Notes under the pieces: generated by a model
What the model saw: only the letters and a program-made list of their open reading frames with translations
What the model was told of the DNA's origin: nothing
Database searches by the model: none
Source: AP-16 sp046727735
Lineage (GTDB): Bacteria > Pseudomonadota > Alphaproteobacteria > Rhizobiales > Xanthobacteraceae
Reading direction: 5' to 3'
Length of the DNA stretch: 64,000 nt
Assembly: GCA_046727735.1 (NCBI GenBank)
Contig: JBKPDF010000022.1
Location: 7,669 to 71,668 of the forward strand
Translations under genes and position numbers: made by a program
Shown: piece after piece, positions 41,942 through 49,992 of the stretch
How positions within the stretch are numbered: the first letter of the stretch is position 1
How the letters are laid out: every line of letters starts with the position of its first letter

Positions 41942-42553
41942 TCACGCGGCCGCGCTCGGCCGTGCGGCGAGCGCCTCGTGCCACCGGCGCACGTGCGGGA
42001 CGTCGTCGGGAAGCGCGATCCCGGCGAATTTCATGAAATCGAGCGAGACGAGCCCGGTGATGTCGGCGACCGTGAAAGTGTCGCCGCAGACGAACGGCTT
42101 GTCCGCAAGCTGCCGCTCGAGCGTGGGCAAAAATTTCAGCGCCCGCGCCCGGCTGGTCTCGGCCCAGGCAGCGATCTGCGGCACTTGAACGCTCGCCATG
42201 AGCGGATGCGAGTGCTGGAAAAAATTGCCGATTGCCGCCATCAGACCGAACTCGATCCGTCGCTGCCACATCTCAGTTTGCGCACGCGCGAGCGTCGAGG
42301 TGCCGAACAGCGGCGGCCGCGGCTGCGTCTCCTCGAAGTAACGGCAAATCGCGATCGATTCCGTGATCACTGTGCCGTCGTCGAGCTCGAGCACCGGCAC
42401 CGCCTGGCGCGGATTGAGCGCGGTGAACTGCGGCGTGCGCTGCTCGCCCTTCATGATGTCGACCGTCACCCGCGGAACTTCGATGCCCTTCTCGGCGAGG
42501 AAGACACGAACGCGGCGCGGGTTCGGCGCATGCGGGAAATCATAGAGTTTCAT
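41942..42553 (-). CDS. Glutathione S-transferase family protein
   Basis: A 203-residue two-domain GST: N-terminal thioredoxin fold KLYDFPHAPNPRRVRVFLAE, with the glutathione-binding NPRQAVPVLELDDGTVITESIAICRYFEE, and an alpha-helical C domain with the N-capping motif FVCGDTFTVADITGLVSLD. Ser/Pro residues near the start replace the classical Cys/Tyr pattern. It and the next gene interrupt the common hisS-hisZ-hisG arrangement. Confidence 0.93.
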   Translation of the reverse strand: MKLYDFPHAPNPRRVRVFLAEKGIEVPRVTVDIMKGEQRTPQFTALNPRQAVPVLELDDGTVITESIAICRYFEETQPRPPLFGTSTLARAQTEMWQRRIEFGLMAAIGNFFQHSHPLMASVQVPQIAAWAETSRARALKFLPTLERQLADKPFVCGDTFTVADITGLVSLDFMKFAGIALPDDVPHVRRWHEALAARPSAAA

Positions 42554-42637
42554 GGCTTACCTCATATCGATTGCGCCGAGCAGGAGTGAGCACGTCGCGA
42601 TTAAGTCAATCATGCACACTGCTTGCGCACTGTTGGT

Positions 42638-42742
42638 TCGTCGTCCCCGGGCAAGCGGGGCCCCATGACCACAGGTCATGAGACATTGCGAAACTCGTGG
42701 TCATGGGTCCCGGATTGCCGCTTCGCGGCCTCCGGGACGACC
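42638..42742. repeat. Palindromic repeat family A, copy 5, overlapping a gene end
   Basis: TTCGTCGTCCCCGGGCAAGC to CGGCCTCCGGGACGACCG, with GGCCCCATGACCAC / GTGGTCATGGGTCCC arms. The right half supplies the last ~20 codons and stop of the alpha/beta hydrolase at 42676-43689. Confidence 0.78.
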
Positions 42743-43689
42743 GCCGTTTTTTGGTTGAGCGCCTGCTTCATGGCGGCGCCGGCATCGCCAATCGCCCTGC
42801 GCGCATACGGGATCGAGCCGGCGAGGCAGAAGAAATGATGGATCATTCCCGCATGACAGGTGTACTCGACTTCGACCCCCGCCGCCTCGAGCTTGTCCGC
42901 ATAGGCTTTACCCTCGTCGACCAGCGGATCGAACTCGGCGGTGTGGATGTGCGCCGCCGGCAGACCCGAAACATCGGTCGCGATCAGCGGCGAGAGCCGC
43001 GGGTCGATCGGATCGGTTCCGGGCTCGACGTAATGCTGGAAGAACCACTCGATCGACCGCTTCTCCAGCAGATAGCCTTCGGCGAGCGCGAGGCGCGAGG
43101 GCGTGTCGACGCCGGATTCGGTCGCCGGATAGAGCAGCAGCTGCAGCGCGAGCTTCGGGGAGCCCCGTTCCTTCGCGAGCTGGCACACGACCGCGGCAAG
43201 GTTGCCGCCCGCGGAATCCCCGCCGACAGCGATGCGCTCGGGGTCGATGCCGAACTCGTGTGCTTGCGCGATTACCCAGGACGCGGACGCATAGGCGTCC
43301 TCGATCGCGGCCGGGAACTTGTATTCGGGCGCGAGCCGGTACGCGACCGAGATCACGCGGCAGCCGCTCGCATTCGCAAGTTGCCGGCACAGTCCGTCAT
43401 GGGTGTCGAGGTCGCCGATCACGAAGCCGCCGCCATGGAAATAGACGAGCCCCGGCAAGGGTTCGCGCGCGGCATCGCGCGGCGTGTAGCTGCGATAACG
43501 TAGCGGGCCGGCGGGACCGGGCAGCGTGCCGTCTTCGATGCGGCCGATCGGCACGTCCTTGGCGTCGGCGGCCTCGGCGAGCGCCCGTAGGCCCTCACGC
43601 GCCTCAACCGGGCTGATTTGCCAGACCTTCGGCCGGCCGGCGGCGACGAGCACATCGAGCAGATTCTTCGCGGCGGGATCGAGCGGCAT
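42676..43689 (-). CDS. Alpha/beta hydrolase, HSL-type esterase
   Basis: A 337-residue esterase of the hormone-sensitive-lipase family. The oxyanion motif HGGGFVIGDLDTHD lies near residue 88, the nucleophile motif GGDSAGGN near 157, the acid in AEFDPLVDEG, and His in CHAGMIHHFF. Normal family proteins end shortly after this; here ~20 extra residues (KTAVVPEAAKRQSGTHDHEF) come from repeat A copy 5 in frame. The substrate is unknown. Confidence 0.92.
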   Translation of the reverse strand: MPLDPAAKNLLDVLVAAGRPKVWQISPVEAREGLRALAEAADAKDVPIGRIEDGTLPGPAGPLRYRSYTPRDAAREPLPGLVYFHGGGFVIGDLDTHDGLCRQLANASGCRVISVAYRLAPEYKFPAAIEDAYASASWVIAQAHEFGIDPERIAVGGDSAGGNLAAVVCQLAKERGSPKLALQLLLYPATESGVDTPSRLALAEGYLLEKRSIEWFFQHYVEPGTDPIDPRLSPLIATDVSGLPAAHIHTAEFDPLVDEGKAYADKLEAAGVEVEYTCHAGMIHHFFCLAGSIPYARRAIGDAGAAMKQALNQKTAVVPEAAKRQSGTHDHEFRNVS

Positions 43690-43745
43690 GCTTTTTCCTC
43701 CGGGCTTCTCGTACCTGGTTTCGCGCGAGCCGCGATCGCGCTTTC

Positions 43746-43871
43746 ACCTCTCCCCGGAGGGAAGAGGTCGATCCTCGCCCAAGGGCGAGGATCGGGTGAG
43801 GGGGTCACGATCCGTATTGTCCCGCAAGACTCGATCCCCCTCACCCCATCCCTCTCCCCGACGGGGAGAAG
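43746..43871. repeat. Palindromic repeat family B, copy 4
   Basis: CACCTCTCCCCGGAGGGAAG on the left and CCTCTCCCCGACGGGGAGAA on the right; internal GATCCTCGCCC/GGGCGAGGATC and GGTGAGGGGG/CCCCCTCACC arms. It lies between hisS and the esterase gene. Confidence 0.75.
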
Positions 43872-43937
43872 GAGTCGAACGCGGCCCGCTGACCGCCAAA
43901 GCAATGTTGCCTGTGCGGCGAGTCGGCTGCAAAAGTG

Positions 43938-45512
43938 TCACTCCCATTTCACGCCGTGGCGGGCGAGCACTTCGCGCACGGCCTCGACCAGCTTCTCCGC
44001 CGGCACTGCGAATTGCGCCGGCCGGCTCTCGCGCCATTCCTGGTGAGAGGCGATCGCTTCGGCGGCTTTCGCACCTTCGATCAGATCCTTTATCTGGACC
44101 TCGTCCTTGGCCTTCTCGTCGGCGCCCTGAATGATCACGCAAGGCGAACCGCGCCGGTCGGCATACTTGAACTGCGGCCCGAGCTTGCCTGACCCGAGAT
44201 AGAGCTCGGCGCGGATGCCGGCATCGCGCAGCGTCTTCACCATGCGCTGATAGTCGGCGATGCGGTCCTTGTCGAGCACGGTGACGACCACCGGCCCGGC
44301 ATCCGGTTTCGCATCGGTCTTGCCGATATGGGCGAGCGCGGCCGCGAGCCGCGATACCCCGAGCGAGAATCCGGTCGCGGGCACGCTCTCGCCGCGGAAG
44401 CGCGCGATCAGCCCGTCATAGCGCCCGCCGCCGCCGACCGAGCCGAACCGCACCGGCCGGCCCTCGTCGTCCTTGGTCTCGAATGTGAGGTCCACCTCGT
44501 AGACCGGGCCGGTGTAATATTCGAGCCCGCGCACAACGGAGGGATCGATCAGGATGCGATCCTCGTAACCACATCCAGAGATGATATTCGATATCTCTTC
44601 GAGTTCCCGCAGGCCGTGTTCGGAAGTTTCCGGAATTTGCTTTCCCCCTAAACAGGACATTAGGTTGCGGCGATACTCATCTACATTGAACGGGCGTCGA
44701 TTTCCCCTCTCGAATTCCTGAATGCTGTGTTCAAGCTGTGACTTGTCCGAGAACTCTACAAACGGAATTTGGGTGATGGCGCTTGTAGTAACGTTCACAG
44801 CTGATGCCAGTAACTCAGCGCCTATCGTGAAGTCGCCGCTCTCGTCTCTACGGCCACTGCCCAGTAACTGCTGAACGCCTTTCACACCGACCCGGTCGAG
44901 TTTGTCGACCGCGCGCAAGACGGTGAGCCGCTTTCCCAAATCCTCGTCAGCCCCGGTGCCAATTATTTCCAAGACTCCGTCGAGCATCTTTCGATTGTTG
45001 ACCTTGACCACGTAATCGCCGCGCGGAATGCCGAGCGCCTCCATGGTGTCGGCGGCCATCATGCACATCTCCGCGTCCGCGGCCATCGACGGCGAGCCGA
45101 CGGTGTCGGCGTCGAACTGCATGAATTGGCGGTAGCGTCCCGGCCCGGGCTTCTCGTTGCGAAATACCCAGCCAACCCGGTAGCTGCGATAGGGCTTCGG
45201 CAGCGTCTCGAAATTCTCAGCCACGTAGCGCGCGAGCGGCGCGGTCAGATCGTAGCGCAACGAGAGCCATTGCTCGTCCTCGTCCTGGAACGAGAACACG
45301 CCCTCGTTGGGCCGGTCCTGGTCGGGCAGGAATTTTCCGAGCGCGTCCGTGTACTCGATCGCGGGCGTCTCGACCGGCTCGAAGCCGTAGCGCTCGTAGA
45401 CGGCGCGGATGCGCTCGATCATGCGGTGCTTCGCGCGGATCTCGGCCGCGCCGCGGTCGGCCAATCCGCGCGGCAGCCGCGCTTTGACGCGATTGTCTTT
45501 GGGATTGCGCAT
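43938..45512 (-). CDS. hisS: Histidyl-tRNA synthetase with divergent middle segment
   Basis: A 524-residue class II synthetase. Motif 2 region YRSYRVGWVFRNEKPGPG and QFMQFDADTVG, His-specific RGLEYYTGPVYEVDL, motif 3 GFSLGVSRLAAALA, and an anticodon domain with DAGIRAELYLGSGKLGPQFKYAD are intact. Residues about 173-315 cover the insertion region between motif 2 and the HisA motif. They carry sequence unlike the usual alphaproteobacterial one (for example FERGNRRPFNVDEYRRNL, HGLRELEEISNIISGCGYE) in DNA of ~51% GC. The enzyme is probably active because catalytic parts are conserved. Confidence 0.95.
   Translation of the reverse strand: MRNPKDNRVKARLPRGLADRGAAEIRAKHRMIERIRAVYERYGFEPVETPAIEYTDALGKFLPDQDRPNEGVFSFQDEDEQWLSLRYDLTAPLARYVAENFETLPKPYRSYRVGWVFRNEKPGPGRYRQFMQFDADTVGSPSMAADAEMCMMAADTMEALGIPRGDYVVKVNNRKMLDGVLEIIGTGADEDLGKRLTVLRAVDKLDRVGVKGVQQLLGSGRRDESGDFTIGAELLASAVNVTTSAITQIPFVEFSDKSQLEHSIQEFERGNRRPFNVDEYRRNLMSCLGGKQIPETSEHGLRELEEISNIISGCGYEDRILIDPSVVRGLEYYTGPVYEVDLTFETKDDEGRPVRFGSVGGGGRYDGLIARFRGESVPATGFSLGVSRLAAALAHIGKTDAKPDAGPVVVTVLDKDRIADYQRMVKTLRDAGIRAELYLGSGKLGPQFKYADRRGSPCVIIQGADEKAKDEVQIKDLIEGAKAAEAIASHQEWRESRPAQFAVPAEKLVEAVREVLARHGVKWE
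44565..44995 (-). other. AT-rich mosaic segment within hisS
   Basis: Counting 44581-44880 gives 153 G+C in 300 bases (51%). Codon choice also changes, with A/T-ending codons such as ATA, GAA and AAA that are rare in the flanking gene. The frame is intact. The segment encodes the insertion domain between motif 2 and the HisA motif. Confidence 0.7.
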
Positions 45513-45612
45513 GGGCTCGCTCGGGAGCGTCGGTATGTCATCGGGAGCCGCTCAGAGCAAGCGGATCATCGCGCTGAGCGGCGGCATCCGCGCGGGCGGC
45601 GCCGCTTGCGCT

Positions 45613-45850
45613 TTACCCGGTGTTCCCGACATCGTCGGCGATCAGGAGGGCGCCGGTTTTGTCGACTGCCACCGCGACCGGCCGGCCGCACGCTTCGCCG
45701 TTCGCATTGAGGAAACCCGTGACGACATCCTCGGCCTTGCCGTTCGGACGCCCGTTGCTGAACGGCACGAACACCACCTTGTAGCCGTTGAACTGGTAGC
45801 GGTCCCAGCTGCCGTTACTTGGCCCGAAGACGGGCTCGGCCCGAAAGGCC
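45613..45850 (-). pseudogene. C-terminal remnant of a PQQ-dependent sugar dehydrogenase
   Basis: The minus strand encodes PSNGSWDRYQFNGYKVVFVP, FSNGRPNGKAEDVVTGFLNA, and GRPVAVAVDKTGALLIADDV, then GNTG and a stop. This is the end of the sorbosone/YliI-type PQQ dehydrogenases, which normally continue GNTIWRV. Upstream the frame has no start and only a few further in-frame residues, so the first ~80-85% of the gene is gone. It marks one edge of the oxidase island. Confidence 0.7.
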
Positions 45851-46066
45851 GGCTTCCATCATTTTCTACCGTCCGCTGCCCCAATGCTGTGACAGGTGTC
45901 ACAACCTCAGCGCGGCCTCCGCGGGCGTATATTTGAGCTTCAGCGCATCCGCCACATCGGGTCGGCAGGATGGAGCCTCGACATCCGATCGACGCCGAAT
46001 TATAAGCACCTGAAGAGGAGCATCGTCCACACATGGGTTGATGGGCGGATGACTCTGGGGACAGTT

Positions 46067-46258
46067 ATGCCGGACAACCAACGGCATTCGGGCTCACCTG
46101 ACACTCCGGATGGATTGACCGAGAGCGATCTTGAGCGAGTGATGCGGACCGTGCCGCTCGGCGCGGGGGTGCTCGCCGGCGGGGCTGTTGCCTTACTCGT
46201 CCTCGGCTGGCTGATCATCTATCTCTTCATTTTTCTCCCGCGCGGAACGGTGGGCTAG
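46067..46258 (+). CDS. Small single-helix membrane protein of the ba3 oxidase operon
   Basis: A 63-residue protein: a polar N terminus (PDNQRHSGSPDTPDGLTESD) followed by one membrane helix LGAGVLAGGAVALLVLGWLI and FLPRGTVG. ATG 46067 has GGGGA upstream; 46049 is an alternative. It starts the oxidase operon, two bases before coxB, and probably is the small accessory subunit (similar in role to subunit IIa of Thermus ba3 oxidase). Confidence 0.7.
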   Translation: MPDNQRHSGSPDTPDGLTESDLERVMRTVPLGAGVLAGGAVALLVLGWLIIYLFIFLPRGTVG

Positions 46259-46260
46259 CG

Positions 46261-46818
46261 ATGACGCACGCTCAATCTCCATTGAGCGAACGGCGTATTT
46301 TGCTCACCGAGGTGCTGTGGTCGGTTGGCGTCGCCGTCTTGGTCGTCGCGCTTATCGGAATGGTCTTGGTCACGGCTTTGACGATGGGCGTCAATCCGCC
46401 GAGCAATGTCGAGCGTATCGACCCCAAGACGCTTCACCTCTCCGGCGAGTTCGCGGAGCAGAATTTAGGAACCACGGTGGCCAGCGATGGCGGCATCACC
46501 GCGCGCGTCATTGCAACGCAGTTCATGTTCGTACCGCATTGCATTCAGGTCCCTGAGGGCAAAACGGTAGCACTTCGGATGACCAGCCCGGACGTTATCC
46601 ATGGCATCCTAGTGACCGGCACCAACGTAAACACCATGGTCGTTCCCGGATACGTTGCGCAGGTGCACACGGTGTTCACGAGGACCGGTGATCTGCTGAT
46701 GCCTTGCCATGAGTATTGCGGGCTCGGCCATAGTGAAATGTACAGCACCGTGCAGGTCGTGCCTCAAAACGAGTTCAGACCGGACGCAAACGGGAGAGCG
46801 GCCTGTGCGCAACGTTAA
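46261..46818 (+). CDS. ba3-type cytochrome c oxidase subunit II (CuA)
   Basis: A 185-residue subunit II with a single N-terminal membrane helix (EVLWSVGVAVLVVALIGMVL). The periplasmic cupredoxin domain has the CuA ligands CHEYCGLGHSEM and the upstream His in SPDVIHGILV. Short length and one helix are typical of the B-type (ba3) family, not of aa3 subunit II. It follows the small protein by two bases, and overlaps the subunit I start. Confidence 0.93.
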   Translation: MTHAQSPLSERRILLTEVLWSVGVAVLVVALIGMVLVTALTMGVNPPSNVERIDPKTLHLSGEFAEQNLGTTVASDGGITARVIATQFMFVPHCIQVPEGKTVALRMTSPDVIHGILVTGTNVNTMVVPGYVAQVHTVFTRTGDLLMPCHEYCGLGHSEMYSTVQVVPQNEFRPDANGRAACAQR

Positions 46819-48433
46819 TCGTCTCTGTCTTGCGCATTTGTGGGTCGCCTTCGCGGCGTTCGTCGTCGCTGCGGCGCTGGGTACGTGGCAGATGTGGGTG
46901 CGTAGCCCGCTCGGCGCGCAGACCGGAACTCCCGGACAATATTTCATTTCGGTTACCGCCCATGGGGTCTCGATGGCCTACGTGCTGACGACGTTCTTCA
47001 TCATGGGATTCGGATATTTCGTCGCTGCTACCTCGCTGGCGCGCCCCCTGCCCAGCGTCGTCTGGGCTTGGATCGGCTTTGCTTGCGGGGTCGCCGGAGT
47101 CGTGATGGCGACCGTCCCGATTTTTGCAGGCTCCGCTTCCGTCCTGTTCACGTTCTATCCCCCGCTCACCGGCAGCCCGTTTTTCTACATCGGATTAGTG
47201 CTGGTCGTTGCCGCGTCATGGATCTGGTGCGCGCTGATGATCATCGGGATGGTTGGCTGGAAGCGTGAAAATCCCGGAAAGCCGGTTCCGCTTGCGATGT
47301 TCGCGACCGTTGCGAACGCGATAATGTGGATTTGGACTACGGCGGGCGTTGCGGTGGAGTTGTTATTTCAAGTCATCCCCGCGTCCCTGGGGTTGACCCA
47401 AACGATCGATGCTGGGCTCTCGAGAACGCTGTTCTCCTGGACCCTACACGCGATCGTATATTTTTGGCTGATACCCGCTTACATCGCTTTTTACACCATG
47501 GCGCCGGGAGCTGCCGGCGGCCGGCTCTATAGCGACACGATGGGACGACTGACGTTTGTTCTGTTTCTCGTTTACAGCTTGCCGGTCGGAATGCACCACC
47601 TGATGATGGACCCCGAACACGGTAACGGCACCAAGTTCGTCCAAATGCTGCTCACCGTTTTCGTTGCGGTTCCGACACTGCTGACCATTTTCACGATCAG
47701 CGCTTCTTTCGAAATTGCGGGTCGGCTTCGCGGTGGACGAGGTGTGTTCGGCTGGATCGTTGCCTTGCCATGGGAACGCCCGATGGTGCTTGCCACGGGG
47801 CTTGCGTTCGTCATGCTCGGTTTCGGCGGGTTCGGCGGGATCGTTAATAACGGCTACGGCATGAACGCCATGGTGCACAATACCTCTTGGGTGACGGCTC
47901 ATTTTCATCTGATATTTGGCGGCTCCGTCGTGATCATGTACTTCGCGATTGCATATGAAATCTGGCCGGTTTTGACCGGGAAGCAGCATCCTTCGCTTGC
48001 ACCGCTGCGACTGCAGCTCTGGCTGTGGTTCGTCGGAATGATGATCATGACCATGCCGTGGCACTGGTTGGGCCTGCAAGGTCAATGGCGCCGGGTCGCG
48101 AATTTCAATTACAATGATCCAATCATCGCCACCTGGGGCCCCTGGGTCATTGCCTCTCTTATCGGCGGTCTCATCTTGCTCGCCTCGGCGTTGCTGCTCG
48201 TCCGAAATCTTGTGATCGTACACCGCAGCGTAGCTGCGTACCTTCCTCGACCCCTCTACACAATTCCCGTGCATCCCGTGCGTACGGTGCCGGCGGCCCT
48301 GAACGGCTTCGGGATTTGGAATGTACTCGTGCTGGTTCTGATGGTTGTTGCCTACGGGCTCCCGATCGGACAATACCTGGTTGCGCCATCGCCGGGGGCG
48401 ATCGTGCACAGGATCGTGGATGCGCCGCGATGA
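46805..48433 (+). CDS. ba3-type cytochrome c oxidase subunit I
   Basis: A 542-residue, ~13-helix haem-copper oxidase subunit that reduces O2 to water with proton pumping. Haem ligands and CuB site are visible: TAHGVSMAYVL (low-spin haem His), WTLHAIVYFWLIPAYIAFYTM (CuB His with cross-linked Tyr), GMHHLMMDP (CuB His pair), and WVTAHFHLIFGG (two haem His). This form of the His-Tyr motif is B-type. It starts with GTG 46805, fourteen bases inside coxB. GC is about 57% in sampled lines, well below the flanks. Confidence 0.95.
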   Translation: MRNVNRLCLAHLWVAFAAFVVAAALGTWQMWVRSPLGAQTGTPGQYFISVTAHGVSMAYVLTTFFIMGFGYFVAATSLARPLPSVVWAWIGFACGVAGVVMATVPIFAGSASVLFTFYPPLTGSPFFYIGLVLVVAASWIWCALMIIGMVGWKRENPGKPVPLAMFATVANAIMWIWTTAGVAVELLFQVIPASLGLTQTIDAGLSRTLFSWTLHAIVYFWLIPAYIAFYTMAPGAAGGRLYSDTMGRLTFVLFLVYSLPVGMHHLMMDPEHGNGTKFVQMLLTVFVAVPTLLTIFTISASFEIAGRLRGGRGVFGWIVALPWERPMVLATGLAFVMLGFGGFGGIVNNGYGMNAMVHNTSWVTAHFHLIFGGSVVIMYFAIAYEIWPVLTGKQHPSLAPLRLQLWLWFVGMMIMTMPWHWLGLQGQWRRVANFNYNDPIIATWGPWVIASLIGGLILLASALLLVRNLVIVHRSVAAYLPRPLYTIPVHPVRTVPAALNGFGIWNVLVLVLMVVAYGLPIGQYLVAPSPGAIVHRIVDAPR

Positions 48434-49248
48434 GCGATCGATCCGCGGACGGTCCCCCTGCCGACCGGACTTGGCGCGTGTGGGCCAGCGCGGCAGTGAT
48501 TGGGATCCTGGCGCTCGGGATCCTGCTCGGGATCCTGATCATACCGATCGTCCAAGGCAGGGGGGCTGGGCTCGACGCTTACACCGCAATCTGCCGCTCG
48601 CTGGGTATCCTGGCAGGATCCCCCGCTCAGCGACAGCCAACCAGCAATGCACCCGCAATGCCCGTATCCCAGGTCGTTTGGTCGCCAGAGGTACTGACGG
48701 TCCTCGCTCACGCCGATGCAAGCCGGGGGCGCGCGACCGTGCAGGAAGTCTGCTTTGCTTGCCACGGGGAGAACGGGGTTTCCGTCTCCCCCGATTTCCC
48801 GAACCTCAATGGTCAATCCGGCGCAGCAATCTACAAGCAACTCAGCGACTATCGAACGGGAAGCCGCCAGAACGACCAGATGAGCGCGATAGCCCAGGCC
48901 ATCGACGAAGCGGCTCTTCCTGATGTTGCGGCCTATTATGCCGGCCAACCAAAGCGTCGGCCCGCGTTAGGCGTCGTCTCGCGAAACATCATGCGGTTGA
49001 TTGAACTAGGCGATCCCGCGCGGAATATACCACCTTGCCGCGCTTGCCATCGAGCGGGTGCAGGCGGCCCTATCGAAACCCCGACTCTCAACGAACAGGT
49101 GGAGGACTACATGGTCCGGCAGCTTGAAGCCTTTGCCTCCGGACAGCGTCGAAACGACGTATATGGTCGGATGCGGCTGATTGCTGCAAAACTTAGCCCG
49201 GCGGAGATCAAGGCGCTCGCCTATTACTACGCCGGAGGCTTCGATTGA
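48430..49248 (+). CDS. Membrane-anchored di-haem cytochrome c
   Basis: A 272-residue cytochrome. An N-terminal membrane anchor (WASAAVIGILALGILLGILI) is followed by two class I haem c modules with CFACHGENGV and CRACHRAGAG. The arrangement is like cytochrome c4 or the c-domain pair in oxidase operons. It overlaps the subunit I stop (ATGA) and is the likely electron donor to CuA. Confidence 0.9.
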   Translation: MSDRSADGPPADRTWRVWASAAVIGILALGILLGILIIPIVQGRGAGLDAYTAICRSLGILAGSPAQRQPTSNAPAMPVSQVVWSPEVLTVLAHADASRGRATVQEVCFACHGENGVSVSPDFPNLNGQSGAAIYKQLSDYRTGSRQNDQMSAIAQAIDEAALPDVAAYYAGQPKRRPALGVVSRNIMRLIELGDPARNIPPCRACHRAGAGGPIETPTLNEQVEDYMVRQLEAFASGQRRNDVYGRMRLIAAKLSPAEIKALAYYYAGGFD

Positions 49249-49267
49249 GCCGCCGCTGCACGGGGCA

Positions 49268-49606
49268 GTGAAGCCGAGCGGACTTGTTGTCCTAGGCGAC
49301 CCCATGCTGTACAACGAGCGGAAGCGTATCGCCGAATTGGCTCTAGCGCATGGTTTGCCATCATCGGCTATCGTTGCGGACATGAGTGATGCGGGCATCC
49401 TCATGTCATACGGGCCAAACCTTTTTATTCAGTTCCGCCGAGCGGCAAGATACGTTGATAAAATACTGAAAGGCGCCAAGCCCGGCGATCTGCCGGTCGA
49501 GCAGCCGACCAAGTTTGAGCTAGCCATCAATCTCAAGACCGCTAAGACGCTCGGCCTCAATATCCCGCCCTCCCTGCTCGCCCGCGCCGACGAGGTGATC
49601 GAGTGA
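49268..49606 (+). pseudogene. C-terminal remnant of an ABC-transporter substrate-binding protein
   Basis: The frame encodes GLVVLGDPMLYNERKRIAEL, SYGPNLFIQFRRAARYVDKI, LPVEQPTKFELAINLKTAKT and LNIPPSLLARADEVIE. This is the C-terminal third of the ABC_sub_bind (TrpX-like) family very common in Bradyrhizobiaceae. About 200 N-terminal residues and the signal peptide are missing, with no start codon that would restore export. It follows the cytochrome c gene directly. Confidence 0.85.
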
Positions 49607-49747
49607 GACGGCGACTAACGTCCGGAACGGGTCATTAGCGGTCGTACCGGGTCAACGAGTTGCGTCCGCTTTCCGCTCAGAGCTGACCTAAATAGGCCTG
49701 CGGAGTGAGCCGCTAGGTACCCAGCGGAGACTCAAGCCGATCGATGC

Positions 49748-49992
49748 CTAGCGGCTAGCGCTGGTCCAGCACAATGCTTCAAAGTTTCCCCCGCGCCGCA
49801 CCGCGACGATTTCGGCCAGTATGGAGATTGCGATCTCGTCCGGGGTTGTGGCACCCAGATCGAGCCTCGCGGGCGTCTTCAGCTTGGCTAATCGTTCGGC
49901 GACGCCGCCGCGCTCGGCAAGCACGGCCTTTGCCTCGCCTTCTTGCGACTGCGCGCTGCAATGGATTGAAGGATGTCGTCGGCGCGATTCAT
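49748..49992 (-). pseudogene. coxF: Deleted and frameshifted coxF/xdhC remnant
   Basis: A start (MNRADDILQSIAARS) overlaps the coxE stop as ATGA, as an intact coxF would. It runs within ~20 codons into a frameshifted C-terminal piece: KAVLAERGGVAERLAKLKTP, ARLDLGATTPDEIAISILAE, IVAVRRGGNF. This matches the last part of the XdhC/CoxF family, which helps insert molybdenum cofactor. Roughly 150-200 internal residues, including the Rossmann domain, are absent. Confidence 0.72.

Noticed and set aside
45899..46087. Minus-strand 62-codon frame ending in LKYTPAEAALRL
   Set aside because: It might be another gene relic upstream of the PQQ remnant, but I could not match it to a family and it overlaps the start region of the oxidase operon.
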